Source: Roseomonas fluvialis (lineage in GTDB: Bacteria > Pseudomonadota > Alphaproteobacteria > Acetobacterales > Acetobacteraceae). From it: a stretch of 64,000 nt of DNA. The stretch covers positions 62,001 to 126,000 of the forward strand of contig NZ_AP025637.1 of NCBI RefSeq assembly GCF_022846615.1, in the 5' to 3' direction. The notes under the pieces are model-generated. The model was given only the letters and a program-made list of their open reading frames with translations, was not told the DNA's origin and ran no database searches. Positions 1-9,687 of this stretch are shown here, one piece after another; the stretch's first letter is position 1; the number at the start of each line of letters is the position of its first letter. Position numbers and translations under genes: made by a program.

Positions 1-99
1 CCGTCGTGCGCCCGGGGGGGCGCCCTGCACCCGCTCCCCGGCCGGGCAGGCGCCGGGCTCAGCCTGGAGCGCGGCCATGGCGCGTCGGCCCCGGTGCCG

Positions 100-909
100 T
101 CAGAGCACGAAGTCGGCGACGTTGAGCAGGAAGGCACCCTCGATCCGCACCTCGAGATCCGCGGTGCGGTCGCCATTGGTGTCGGCGCGCAGGATGGTGA
201 CGGATTCGCCGCCGCCCACCACGTAGATGTCGTAGCGCAGCTCCCCCGCGGTGCCGGTGAACTGGCGGTCGCCGCGGAAGGTGAAGGCATCGTCGAAATC
301 GCTGAAGCCGCCGCCGCTGTCGCGCGCGTCGATCAGCGACAGGTCGATGCGGTCGATCCCCTGTTCGAAGTCGCGGATGACGTCGCGCGCCTGCATCTGG
401 CTGTCGGTCTCGCGCCAGAATGTGAAGCTGTCCGCGCCGCTGCCGCCGGTCAGCGTGTCCTGCCCTGCGCCGCCGATCAGGGTGTCGGCGCCGCTGCCGC
501 CCCACAGCTGGTCGTGATCCGCCTCGCCGCGCAGCCAATCATTGCCTGCGTCGCCGAACAGGGCATCGTTGCCCTCGCTGCTGCGCAGGTCGTCGTTGCC
601 CGAACCGCCGTGCAGCGCGTCATTGCCGCCATCCCCCGCCAGCATGTCGCGGCCGTCGCCGCCGTGGAGCACGTCGTTGCCCTCGCCGCCCAACAGGTCG
701 TCGTCGCCGGTGCCGCCGCGCAGGATGTCGTGGCCGCCACCGCCGCGCAGGTCGTCGTCGCCGGAGCCGCCCTCGAGGAGATCGTCGAGGTCTCCGCCGC
801 GAACATAGTCATTGCCGCCGCCGGCCATGACATGGAAGGCGAAGTCGGCATTGCTGCCGAAGGACAGTGAATTGGCCGCGTCATTGCCGAAGATCGGTAT
901 GCGGAACAT
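100..909 (-). CDS. Small RTX (hemolysin-type calcium-binding) protein with serralysin-like C-terminus
   Basis: This 269-residue protein is probably exported by a type I secretion system and folds on binding calcium outside the cell. After about 28 N-terminal residues it carries a long run of nonapeptide repeats of the GGxGxDxLxG type (roughly residues 29-150), such as GGEGNDVLHGGDGRDML. A C-terminal part follows (SGADSFTF, then VIRDFEQGIDRIDLSLID) like the C-terminal domain of serralysin (M10) proteases, but no protease domain or HExxH motif is present. There is no N-terminal signal peptide, as expected for type I export. No secretion genes are in the window. The 99 bases downstream show no gene. 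Function beyond calcium binding is unknown. Confidence 0.85.
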   Translation of the reverse strand: MFRIPIFGNDAANSLSFGSNADFAFHVMAGGGNDYVRGGDLDDLLEGGSGDDDLRGGGGHDILRGGTGDDDLLGGEGNDVLHGGDGRDMLAGDGGNDALHGGSGNDDLRSSEGNDALFGDAGNDWLRGEADHDQLWGGSGADTLIGGAGQDTLTGGSGADSFTFWRETDSQMQARDVIRDFEQGIDRIDLSLIDARDSGGGFSDFDDAFTFRGDRQFTGTAGELRYDIYVVGGGESVTILRADTNGDRTADLEVRIEGAFLLNVADFVL

Positions 910-978
910 GGCTGCATCCTTTGCCTGTTGCCGCGGGGTGCGGCCTGGCAGGCAGGATGACGCGTGCCGGCTGCACCG

Positions 979-998
979 CCTGTTCCCGCGGGAACAGG
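979..998. promoter_or_regulatory. Perfect 20-bp palindrome between GNAT gene and RTX gene
   Basis: The sequence CCTGTTCCCGCGGGAACAGG is fully self-complementary. It begins 8 nt after the stop of the upstream acetyltransferase gene and lies 70 nt before the RTX start, both genes reading on the minus strand. It could be an operator for the RTX gene or a terminator hairpin for the acetyltransferase gene. No T-run follows on either strand, which weakens the terminator reading. Confidence 0.5.
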
Positions 999-1005
999 GC
1001 GTGGG

Positions 1006-1581
1006 TCAGCCGCGCGCCAGGTGTGCGGGCACCTTGAGGCCGAGCCGCCGCGGCACCGGCCAGGTCTCGCGCACCGTGCGCAGGCGCTGGAAGCCGGCCG
1101 CGACATAGGCCGGCAGAGCGCGCGGGTGGTCCGCCGTGCAGGTGTTCACAGTGACGGCCGCGCGCCCCGCGGCCCAGGCCGTGTCGATCGCGTGGCGCAG
1201 GAAGGCGCGGCCGATCCCGCCGCCGATCGCCCAGGGCATCAGGCCGAAATAGGCCAGGTTCACGACATGAGTCGCGCGCCGGTCCAGTTCGTAGAAGCCG
1301 GCTGGTTCACCATCCCGGACCAGCACATGGACCGAGATGGCCGGCATCGCGAGCAGCGCCGCGAGGTCGGCATCGGACGCGGTGCGCCGCATCCACCAAA
1401 GCCAGGGCTCGCCCACCGTGTCGTACAGGTAGCGGTAGAAGGGCACCGAACAGCGCGCCGCATGATCCACGCGCAGCCCGTGCGGCAAGGGGCGCGGAGG
1501 GTCGGTCGGCGGTGCCTCCATGCGCAGGAAGGTGACGTCGACCGCCACCTCCTCGATGCCATCCGAAAGCGTCGCCGCCAT
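1006..1581 (-). CDS. GNAT family N-acetyltransferase
   Basis: A 191-residue acetyltransferase that would transfer an acetyl group from acetyl-CoA to an unidentified amine. The GNAT core is seen in the order [17 protein letters not shown] (strands 2-3), [20 protein letters not shown] (strand 4 and the acetyl-CoA-binding loop, here with IGGGIG in place of the usual Q/RxxGxG/A) and [20 protein letters not shown] (the C-terminal NTCTxDHPxAlxxYxxxGF pattern common in this group). I chose the start MAATL at 1581 because the upstream in-frame sequence is Arg-rich and unlike the family. It follows rpoD on the same strand with a gap of about 70 nt that contains a weak hairpin. The substrate cannot be read from the sequence. 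Confidence 0.85.
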   Translation of the reverse strand: MAATLSDGIEEVAVDVTFLRMEAPPTDPPRPLPHGLRVDHAARCSVPFYRYLYDTVGEPWLWWMRRTASDADLAALLAMPAISVHVLVRDGEPAGFYELDRRATHVVNLAYFGLMPWAIGGGIGRAFLRHAIDTAWAAGRAAVTVNTCTADHPRALPAYVAAGFQRLRTVRETWPVPRRLGLKVPAHLARG

Positions 1582-1651
1582 GGCCGCGTCCCTCTCCCCG
1601 TGCCGTGACTGTCGCGGCACGGCGCGGCGCCGGTCAAGCCGCGCGCGCGGA

Positions 1652-3583
<1,932 letters not shown>

Positions 3584-3648
3584 CCCGCTCCGTCAACGCG
3601 TCGGGGCCGCCGGCGGAACCGGAAGCCCGAGATAAAAAAGCCCCTACC

Positions 3649-5463
3649 CTATGCGGCGTCACCCGCCGTGCCCGCCGCCTCGTCGCCGCGGCGGACCGCC
3701 TCGAGCTGTTCGGACAGCCGCTTGAGGCGCAGTTCGGCGGCCGGGTCGTTGGTCTCGATCAAGGCCGTCAGCGCTTCCTGCTGCTGTTCGCGCAACCCCG
3801 ACTCTCCGCCAAGCCGGGCAAAGAAGTGCCAGAAGCCTTCGTCGACCTCCCCGGGCAGGGCCTCCGGCCGTGCCGCGGCGGGAAGGCCGGCGGGCGAAAG
3901 CGCCCAGGCCGCGGCATCTTCAAGACCGGTTTGTGCGAGGTGGGCGATCAACCCCTCGGAGTCAACCCGTTCGGTCCCCCCATGCCATGCGAGAATCGCG
4001 GCCCGAAGCTGCGCGGGGGGGCCATCGGGCAGGTCGAGCAGGCCGACGGCCTCCTCGGCCTGCGCCAGCAGCCAGGGGTGGCGCAGCAGGATCGCGAGCA
4101 GCATCCGGGCCCGTTCGGCCAGCACGGGGCCCGCGGTGATGGCCGGGCGCGCAGCGCGGCGCGGCGCCGGACGGCCGCCCTTCGCCGCCGGGCGCGAGGC
4201 GGCAAAGAAGCGATCGAGCAACACCCGCCGATATTCTGCCGCCAGCGCCTTGTCCGGGATGGCCCCGGCCGCCCCGGCCAGGCGGTTGCGCAGGGCCGCG
4301 CGCTGCTCGGGGGTCGCGGCGGGCCGGCCTTCGGCGACCAGGCCGTAGAGCGCCTCGGCCATCGGCTGGGCGGCGTCCAGCACAGACTGGAAGGCGGCGC
4401 GCCCGCCGCGGGCGGTCAGCGTATCGGGGTCCTCGCCGGCGGGCAGGGTCGCGAAGCGCAGCGTGCGCTCGGTGGTGATCAGCGGCAGGGCGGTCTCGGC
4501 CGCACGGGCGGCGGCGCGCGCGCCCGCGGCGTCGCCATCGAAGCACAGCACGGGTTCTGGGTTGAGGCGCCACAATTCCTCGAGCTGTTCGGGCGTGAGC
4601 GCGGTGCCGAGCGGCGCGACCGTCCCTGTGAACCCGGCCTGGTGCAGCGCGATCACGTCCATGTAGCCCTCGACCGCCACCACCGGGGCGCCGCGGAAGG
4701 CGCCCTCCCGCGCCAGGTCGAGTCCGTACAGGCTCATGCGCTTGCGGAACAGCGGGGTCTCCGGGCTGTTCACGTATTTCGGCTGGCCATCGCCCAGGAT
4801 GCGGCCGCCGAAGGCAATCACGCGCCCACGGCGGTCGCGGATCGGGAACATCACCCGCGCATAGAAGAAGTCCCGCGGTGGGTCGCCGGCCTCGCCCGCG
4901 CGCAGCAGGCCGGCTTCCAGCATCTGCTCCTCGGAGATGTCCTCGGGCCGCAGGTCGGCAGCGATCGCGCCGCGCCCGGACGGCGCCCAGCCGAGCATGA
5001 AGGCGCGGATGGTCGCCTCGGTCAGCCCGCGCCGAAGCAGGTAGTCGAGCGCGGGGCGGCCCTCGGGCAGGAACAGGCGGCGGTGATAGGCTTCGGCCGC
5101 TGCGGCCATGACCGCGTGCAGGTCGCGGGCGCGGCGTTCGCGAGCGGCCTCCTGCGGGCTGGGCTTGGGCACATCGAGGCCGGCCTCGGCGGCCAGGCGC
5201 TCCACCGCCTCGGGGAAGGCGGCACCCTCGGCGCGCATGACGAAGGTGATGGCATCGCCGTGTGCGCCGCAGCCGAAGCAATGGAAATGGTCGTCATACA
5301 CATAGAAGGATGGCGTCTTTTCGCCGTGGAAGGGGCAGCAGCCCTTCCAGTTGCGCCCCGATTTCAACAGCCGAGTCTTGCGGCCGATCAGGCCCGGCAG
5401 CGGGGTGCGGGCGCGCAGCTCGTCGAGGAAGGCGGGCGGGAGGGCCATGGGCGGGTCGGCCAT
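3649..5463 (-). CDS. dnaG: DNA primase DnaG
   Basis: Primase (604 residues) makes the RNA primers for replication. The N-terminal CHC2 zinc-binding domain shows Cys43-Pro-Phe-His46 and Cys62-x2-Cys65. The catalytic core has FGGRILGDGQPKYVNSPET followed by the TOPRIM domain, with the glutamate in VVAVEGYMDVI and the acidic CFDGDAAG motif. The C-terminal part is the DnaB-helicase-interaction region and is variable, as usual. The length is normal. The gene is followed by rpoD and lies upstream of it in the same direction. The start is the ATG at 5463; an internal ATG six codons on is a possible alternative. Confidence 0.98.
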   Translation of the reverse strand: MADPPMALPPAFLDELRARTPLPGLIGRKTRLLKSGRNWKGCCPFHGEKTPSFYVYDDHFHCFGCGAHGDAITFVMRAEGAAFPEAVERLAAEAGLDVPKPSPQEAARERRARDLHAVMAAAAEAYHRRLFLPEGRPALDYLLRRGLTEATIRAFMLGWAPSGRGAIAADLRPEDISEEQMLEAGLLRAGEAGDPPRDFFYARVMFPIRDRRGRVIAFGGRILGDGQPKYVNSPETPLFRKRMSLYGLDLAREGAFRGAPVVAVEGYMDVIALHQAGFTGTVAPLGTALTPEQLEELWRLNPEPVLCFDGDAAGARAAARAAETALPLITTERTLRFATLPAGEDPDTLTARGGRAAFQSVLDAAQPMAEALYGLVAEGRPAATPEQRAALRNRLAGAAGAIPDKALAAEYRRVLLDRFFAASRPAAKGGRPAPRRAARPAITAGPVLAERARMLLAILLRHPWLLAQAEEAVGLLDLPDGPPAQLRAAILAWHGGTERVDSEGLIAHLAQTGLEDAAAWALSPAGLPAAARPEALPGEVDEGFWHFFARLGGESGLREQQQEALTALIETNDPAAELRLKRLSEQLEAVRRGDEAAGTAGDAA

Positions 5464-5556
5464 TTACCCCCGAGCGAGGGCGCGTGCGAGCCGGATTTGC
5501 GCCCGGCCGCCCGCACGGCTATCCAGCCGGCCTTCCCGACCACGAGGTATCGCACC

Positions 5557-5775
5557 ATGACCCCGGCCGAACGCGCCGCCGTGCAGGCGCATCTCCGCCG
5601 CCTGTTCGGCAACAACCGCATCGCCGTGACCGCGCCCGAGCGCAAGGGTGGCTCGACCGAGCTCAAGGTCGGCGACGAGTTCATCGGCACGATCCATCGC
5701 GACGCCGAGGATGGCGAAGTCTCCTACGCCGTGCAGATCGTGGTGCTGTCCGAAGACCTCGAGATGCCGAACTGA
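5557..5775 (+). CDS. DUF3126 family protein
   Basis: A 72-residue protein of a small alphaproteobacterial family of unknown function (DUF3126). Its recognisable features are FGNNRIAVTAPERKGGSTEL and a closing segment with YAVQIVVLSEDLE. It is predicted soluble, with alternating strands. It is the only plus-strand gene between dnaG (divergent, 93 nt away) and the convergent DUF3592 gene. Start ATG at 5557. The family call rests on my memory of the pattern. Confidence 0.75.
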   Translation: MTPAERAAVQAHLRRLFGNNRIAVTAPERKGGSTELKVGDEFIGTIHRDAEDGEVSYAVQIVVLSEDLEMPN

Positions 5776-5791
5776 CCGGGGCGGCGGGCGC

Positions 5792-6310
5792 TCACGGCCG
5801 CCGCAGGCGCCCGGGCCATAGGATGGCCACGACGCCGAGCAGCAGCGAGAGCACCGCGACGGGCGCCAAGACCCAGACCTCCCAGTCCGACGCCGCATCG
5901 ACAGCCGCGGCGGACTGCACGAGGGTCGGGTTCTCCGGGTCATAGACCACCTGGATCCGCTGGCCGGCCACCGGCAGCGGCGGATAGACCGGCTGGCGGC
6001 CCTGCGCCTCGATCGCGTGGCCCTGCGCGCTGGTGAAGGCAAAGACCGGGTAGTAGGTGCGCCGCTGTTCGAACCAGCCGTGGCGGTGGTCCTGGTGGTC
6101 GAGCCGCTCCAGCACCGCCTCGATCCGCAGGCCGCGGCTGGACAGGGCGTGGCGGTCACGCATCTGGGTCACGATCAGCGCGCCGATCAGGCACGCCAGG
6201 CCGAAGCTGAGCGCCGCCACGCCCCAGCGCGGCCGCGGCGCCGGCGGGGGCGGGACCTCCCGGCGTCGGCGGGGCCGGCCCGGGCGGTGCGGACGGCGGC
6301 GGCGGCCCAT
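5792..6310 (-). CDS. DUF3592 family membrane protein
   Basis: A 172-residue membrane protein with a basic, Pro/Arg-rich N-terminal tail of about 28 residues and a first membrane helix near 29-48 (VAALSFGLACLIGALIVTQM). An extracytoplasmic beta-rich region follows with YYPVFAFTSAQGHAIEAQG and VAGQRIQVVYDPENP, then a second helix near 143-165. The pattern 'Y.P...F....G....G.....P...G....V.Y.P..P' is typical of DUF3592 proteins, whose function is not established. It lies 7 nt after the yqeY stop on the same strand and may be cotranscribed with it. Confidence 0.75.
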   Translation of the reverse strand: MGRRRRPHRPGRPRRRREVPPPPAPRPRWGVAALSFGLACLIGALIVTQMRDRHALSSRGLRIEAVLERLDHQDHRHGWFEQRRTYYPVFAFTSAQGHAIEAQGRQPVYPPLPVAGQRIQVVYDPENPTLVQSAAAVDAASDWEVWVLAPVAVLSLLLGVVAILWPGRLRRP

Positions 6311-6317
6311 GGCGACT

Positions 6318-6770
6318 TCAGCCGCCGAGGCGCGCCTTCACCAGCGGCCCGGCCTTGGCCATGTCGAGCGTCGCGGCGTGCTTACCGCGCAACGCTGCCA
6401 TCACCTTGCCCATGTCCTTGATGGACGTCGCACCGGTTTCGGCCAATGCGGCATCCACCGCGGCGGCCATGGCGGCATCGTCCATCTGCTGCGGCAGGAA
6501 GGCTTCGATCACGGCGATCTCGGCTTCCTCCTTGGCGGCCAGTTCCTCGCGCCCGCCCTGGCGGTACATGGCCACCGATTCCGCGCGGGACTTGGCCATG
6601 CCGCGCAGCATGGCGACGATGCCGGCATCATCGACCGGCGGGCCGGGACGGGCGGCGATGTCGGTGTCCTTCAGCTTGGCCGTGATCATGCGCAGGGTGG
6701 AGACGCGCGCGGCCTCGCCGGCCCGCATCGCGGTCTTGAGTTCGTCGGTGAAGCGGGCGCGCAGGTCCAT
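6318..6770 (-). CDS. yqeY: GatB/YqeY domain-containing protein
   Basis: A 150-residue YqeY-type protein, related to the C-terminal tRNA-binding tail domain of the amidotransferase subunit GatB. Its cellular role is unsettled. Family hallmarks are the N-terminal DELKTAMRAGEAARVSTLRM, the central YRQGGREELAAKEEAEIAVI followed by EAFLPQQM, and a C-terminal DMGKVMAALRGKHAATLDM. The length is standard when translation begins at MDLRARF (6770); upstream in-frame codons do not look coding. It is divergent from carA and lies upstream of dnaG-rpoD, the usual alphaproteobacterial order. On its own strand a TATATC hexamer (6799-6804) could be its -10 box, which would put the left carA-side palindrome near its -35 position. 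Confidence 0.93.
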   Translation of the reverse strand: MDLRARFTDELKTAMRAGEAARVSTLRMITAKLKDTDIAARPGPPVDDAGIVAMLRGMAKSRAESVAMYRQGGREELAAKEEAEIAVIEAFLPQQMDDAAMAAAVDAALAETGATSIKDMGKVMAALRGKHAATLDMAKAGPLVKARLGG

Positions 6771-6818
6771 GGCGTGTGTCCTCGGTCGGTTCGGCGGGGA
6801 TATAGCGCGGCGACCGCC

Positions 6819-6835
6819 TGGGAGGAAACTTCCCA
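6819..6835. promoter_or_regulatory. Left operator-like palindrome in the yqeY-carA intergenic region
   Basis: TGGGAGGAAACTTCCCA is an inverted repeat of TGGGA with 7 nt between the arms. A second 17-nt palindrome of the same design lies 38 bp downstream, centre to centre. This one sits about where the -35 box of a divergent yqeY promoter would be. Recognition by a dimeric regulator is an inference; no known operator consensus was matched. Confidence 0.55.
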
Positions 6836-6850
6836 CTCACTGGATTCTGC

Positions 6851-6880
6851 TTGCGGTGGGAAATCACTTCCCGGCATAAC
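6851..6880 (+). promoter_or_regulatory. Candidate carA promoter with operator-like palindrome in its spacer
   Basis: A -35-like TTGCGG (6851-6856) and a -10-like CATAAC (6875-6880) are separated by 18 nt. The first 17 nt of that spacer are the palindrome TGGGAAATCACTTCCCG (6857-6873). Transcription from this box would begin at about 6887-6888, on or beside the ATG of the long carA reading frame, giving a nearly leaderless mRNA. This fits the lack of a Shine-Dalgarno sequence before that ATG. The promoter boxes match consensus only partly (3/6 and 4/6); the palindrome is the stronger observation. Confidence 0.45.
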
Positions 6881-6887
6881 CCTGCGC

Positions 6888-8264
6888 ATGCGCACCGTGG
6901 AAGAGATCATCGCCCTGCTGGGCGGGCCCGAGGCCGCCGCCACCCGTTGCGGGGTGGGCACCGAGGCCATCCGCAAGTGGCGCCAGGCCCGCGCCATCCC
7001 GGCCAAGCACTGGCCCGCCGTGCTGGCCGCGACCGGCCTGACGCTGGCCGACCTTCCCGGCACGCCCGCCGAAACCCCCAGGACGGAGCCTTCCATGGCC
7101 AGCCCCGACACCCCCCCCGACGGCGCCACCGGCTGCCTGGTGCTGGCCGATGGGACGGTCTTCTGGGGCCGCGGCTTCGGCGCCGAGACCGCCTCGGTCG
7201 GCGAGATCTGCTTCAACACCGGCATGACGGGCTACCAGGAGACGCTGACCGACCCGTCCTATGCCGGGCAGGTCATCACCTTCACCTTCCCGCATATCGG
7301 CAATGTCGGCACCAACATCGAGGATATCGAGACCGTCACCCCCGCCGCGCGCGGGCTGATCGTCAAGCAGGACGTGACGGAACCGGCGAACTACCGCTCC
7401 ACGAAGCACCTGCATGACTGGCTGGTGTCGCACGGTATCCCGGGCCTGGCAGGGATCGACACGCGGGCGCTGACCGCGCGCATCCGTGACGCCGGCGCGC
7501 CGAATGGCGTCATCTGCCACCGCGCCGATGGCCGCTTCGACATTCCCGCGCTGAAGGCCCAGGCCGCCGGCTGGCCGGGCCTGGAAGGCATGGACCTGGC
7601 GAAGGAGGTCACCACCCGGCAGTCCTTCTCCTGGGACGAGACCGAATGGGCCTGGCCGGACGGCTTCGGTCGGCAGTCGGCGCCGAAGCACAAGGTGGTC
7701 GCGGTGGATTACGGCGCGAAGCGCAACATCCTGCGCTGCCTGGCCTCGTCCGGCTGCGAGGTGGTGGTGGTGCCCGCCACGGCAACCGCCGAGGACATCC
7801 TGCGCCACAAGCCCGATGGCGTGTTCCTGTCGAACGGCCCGGGCGACCCGGCGGCGACCGGCGTCTATGCCATCCCGGCGATCCAGGGCGTGCTGGAGAC
7901 GAAGCTGCCGGTGTTCGGGATCTGCCTGGGCCACCAGCTGCTGTCGCTGGCGCTGGGGGCCAAGACCTACAAGCTGGCGCGCGGGCATCGCGGCGCGAAC
8001 CAGCCGGTGAAGGACCTGGAGACCGGGAAGGTCGAGATCACCTCGCAGAACCACGGCTTCGCGGTCGACCCGAAGACGCTGCCCGCGAATGCGAAGGTCA
8101 CGCATGTCTCGCTGTTCGACGGCACGAATGAAGGCATCGCGGCGACCGACCGTCCGGCGTTTTCCGTGCAGTACCATCCGGAGGCGAGCCCCGGCCCGTC
8201 CGACAGCCACTACCTGTTCGACCGCTTCGTCGCGATGATCGAGGCGCACAAGGCCGCCGCCTGA
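6888..8264 (+). CDS. carA: Carbamoyl-phosphate synthase small subunit CarA with N-terminal HTH-like extension
   Basis: CarA hydrolyses glutamine and passes ammonia to CarB for carbamoyl phosphate, the precursor of pyrimidines and arginine. Residues 70-458 are a normal CarA: N-terminal domain from GCLVLADGTVFWGRGFG, then a class I glutamine amidotransferase with Cys346 in GICLGHQLLSLAL and His/Glu in VQYHPEASPGP. Residues 1-69 are extra and resemble a small Cro/YdaS-like helix-turn-helix (IIALLGGPEAAATRCGVGTE, then AIRKWRQARAIPAKHW), joined in frame with no stop. I recall an NCBI domain named carph-isopro for this kind of fusion but could not check it. The ATG at 7095 (MASPDT), with a good Shine-Dalgarno, may also be used. 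carB is 2.2 kb downstream. Confidence 0.96.
   Translation: MRTVEEIIALLGGPEAAATRCGVGTEAIRKWRQARAIPAKHWPAVLAATGLTLADLPGTPAETPRTEPSMASPDTPPDGATGCLVLADGTVFWGRGFGAETASVGEICFNTGMTGYQETLTDPSYAGQVITFTFPHIGNVGTNIEDIETVTPAARGLIVKQDVTEPANYRSTKHLHDWLVSHGIPGLAGIDTRALTARIRDAGAPNGVICHRADGRFDIPALKAQAAGWPGLEGMDLAKEVTTRQSFSWDETEWAWPDGFGRQSAPKHKVVAVDYGAKRNILRCLASSGCEVVVVPATATAEDILRHKPDGVFLSNGPGDPAATGVYAIPAIQGVLETKLPVFGICLGHQLLSLALGAKTYKLARGHRGANQPVKDLETGKVEITSQNHGFAVDPKTLPANAKVTHVSLFDGTNEGIAATDRPAFSVQYHPEASPGPSDSHYLFDRFVAMIEAHKAAA
7085..7097 (+). promoter_or_regulatory. Internal ribosome binding site and start codon within carA
   Basis: GGAG at 7085-7088, 6 nt before ATG 7095, is a textbook Shine-Dalgarno at exactly the usual CarA N-terminus. 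The upstream ATG at 6888 has none. Two products are therefore possible: a long HTH-CarA fusion and a standard-length CarA. Which one is made is not decidable from sequence alone. Confidence 0.5.
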
Positions 8265-8292
8265 CGCGGCAGGTCCATCGAGGGGGAAAGTC

Positions 8293-9051
8293 ATGTTCGA
8301 TCTTTCGGGGCGCGCAGCACTTGTGACCGGCGGGAATGGCGGCATCGGCCTGGGCTTCGCGCGCGGGCTAGCCAAGGCCGGCGCCAGCGTGATGGTGGCC
8401 GGGCGCAACGCGGCGAAGAACGCGGCGGCGGTGGCGGAGCTGACGGCGCTCGGCGCGCGCGCCGACAGCATCGAGGTGGATGTCACGGACGAGGCGTCGA
8501 TCCGCGCCATGGTCGCGACGACGGCTGAGCGTCTCGGGCGGCTGGATATCCTGGTGAACAATGCCGGGACGAATATCCGCAACCGGCCGGAACTCACGCG
8601 CATGGAGGACTGGCACACCGTGCTGTCCACCAACCTGACGTCGGGGATGATCGCTGCGCAGGCGGCCTATCCCTTCCTGAAGCAGGGCGGCGTCGGGCGC
8701 GTCATCAACAACGGGTCGATGCTGTCGATCTTCGGGCTGCCCTTCCATGCGGCGTATGGGGCATCGAAGGGCGGCGTGGTGCAGATGACGAAGTCGATGG
8801 CTGTCGCGTGGGCGGCGGACGGCATCACGGTGAACGTGATCCTGCCGGGCTGGATCGACACCGACCTCACGCGCAAGGCGCGGCAGGACATGGCGAACCT
8901 GAACGACGACGTGCTGCGGCGCTCGCCGATCAAGCGCTGGGGCAATCCGGGGGATTTCGAGGGCGTGGCGGCGTTCCTGGCGAGTGACGCGGCGGCCTTC
9001 ATCACCGGGGTGGCGATTCCGGTGGATGGCGGGTTCTCGGTGCACGGCTGA
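8293..9051 (+). CDS. SDR family NAD(P)-dependent oxidoreductase
   Basis: A 252-residue classical short-chain dehydrogenase. The cofactor loop TGGNGGIGLGFA is at residues 12-23, the NNAG motif near 91, and the catalytic triad is Ser in NNGSMLSIFG with Tyr and Lys in YGASKGG. PGWIDTDLT is the usual post-catalytic segment and the protein ends in GGF, typical of 3-ketoacyl-reductase or gluconate 5-dehydrogenase-like members. Arg in VAGRNAAK after strand 2 suggests NADP(H). A strong Shine-Dalgarno (AGGGGGA) precedes the ATG, 28 nt after carA, so it may be cotranscribed. The substrate is unknown. Confidence 0.9.
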   Translation: MFDLSGRAALVTGGNGGIGLGFARGLAKAGASVMVAGRNAAKNAAAVAELTALGARADSIEVDVTDEASIRAMVATTAERLGRLDILVNNAGTNIRNRPELTRMEDWHTVLSTNLTSGMIAAQAAYPFLKQGGVGRVINNGSMLSIFGLPFHAAYGASKGGVVQMTKSMAVAWAADGITVNVILPGWIDTDLTRKARQDMANLNDDVLRRSPIKRWGNPGDFEGVAAFLASDAAAFITGVAIPVDGGFSVHG

Positions 9052-9054
9052 GCT

Positions 9055-9687
9055 ATGCCGGCCGTCGAAACCCTGCTGGTCTTCGCTGCCCTGTCGCTCG
9101 GCCTCGCGGCTACGCCGGGGCCGAACATGCTCTACCTCGTCTCCCGCGCGCTGGCGCAGGGGACGGGGGCGGGGATGATCTCGCTCGTGGGCTGCCAGGC
9201 CGGGTCTCTGGTCATCATGCTGTGCGCGGCGGCGGGGCTGACCGCCGCGCTGTTCGCCGTGCCGTATGCGTGGGACGTGCTGCGGATCGGCGGCGCGGCC
9301 TATCTGCTGTTCCTCGCCTGGCAATGCGTGCGGCCGGGCGGGCAGCCGATTTTCTCGCCACGACCGATGCCGCAGGAACCGCCGCTGCGGCTGTTCTCGG
9401 TCGGCTTCGCGACTGCGGCGCTGAACCCCAAGGTGGCGATCTTCTACGTGGCGGTGCTGCCACCCTTCATCGACCCGGCGCTCGGCTCGGTGTTCGTGCA
9501 GGGCGCCGTGCTGGGCGCGGTGCAGATCGGTGTCGCCATCATCTTCGACGGGCTGCTGGTCTATGGCGCGGCCGGCGTGGCGCGCTTCCTCGGCACGCGG
9601 CCGGGCTGGATGGCGGCGCAGCGCTGGATCCTCGGCGCCGCGCTAGGGTTGATCGCCGTGAAGCTCGCAACGGAAAGCCGCGGCTGA
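9055..9687 (+). CDS. LysE family translocator (amino-acid exporter)
   Basis: A 210-residue membrane protein of the LysE/RhtB family, which exports amino acids or their derivatives in exchange for protons. The diagnostic N-terminal motif is LGLAATPGPNMLYLVSRALA, followed by GAGMISLVGCQAGSLVIML. Five to six hydrophobic segments are visible, including FSVGFATAALNPKVAIFYVA and the C-terminal ILGAALGLIAVKLA. It starts 4 nt after the SDR stop, and its own TGA overlaps the next ATG (TGATG), so it is translationally coupled to the two small membrane genes that follow. The exported compound cannot be told. Confidence 0.9.
   Translation: MPAVETLLVFAALSLGLAATPGPNMLYLVSRALAQGTGAGMISLVGCQAGSLVIMLCAAAGLTAALFAVPYAWDVLRIGGAAYLLFLAWQCVRPGGQPIFSPRPMPQEPPLRLFSVGFATAALNPKVAIFYVAVLPPFIDPALGSVFVQGAVLGAVQIGVAIIFDGLLVYGAAGVARFLGTRPGWMAAQRWILGAALGLIAVKLATESRG

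Noticed and set aside
6057-6887. Extension of the carA frame upstream of 6888
   Set aside because: The frame is open to 6057 but overlaps yqeY and DUF3592 on the other strand, has Arg/His-rich nonsense composition and passes through the likely promoter region.
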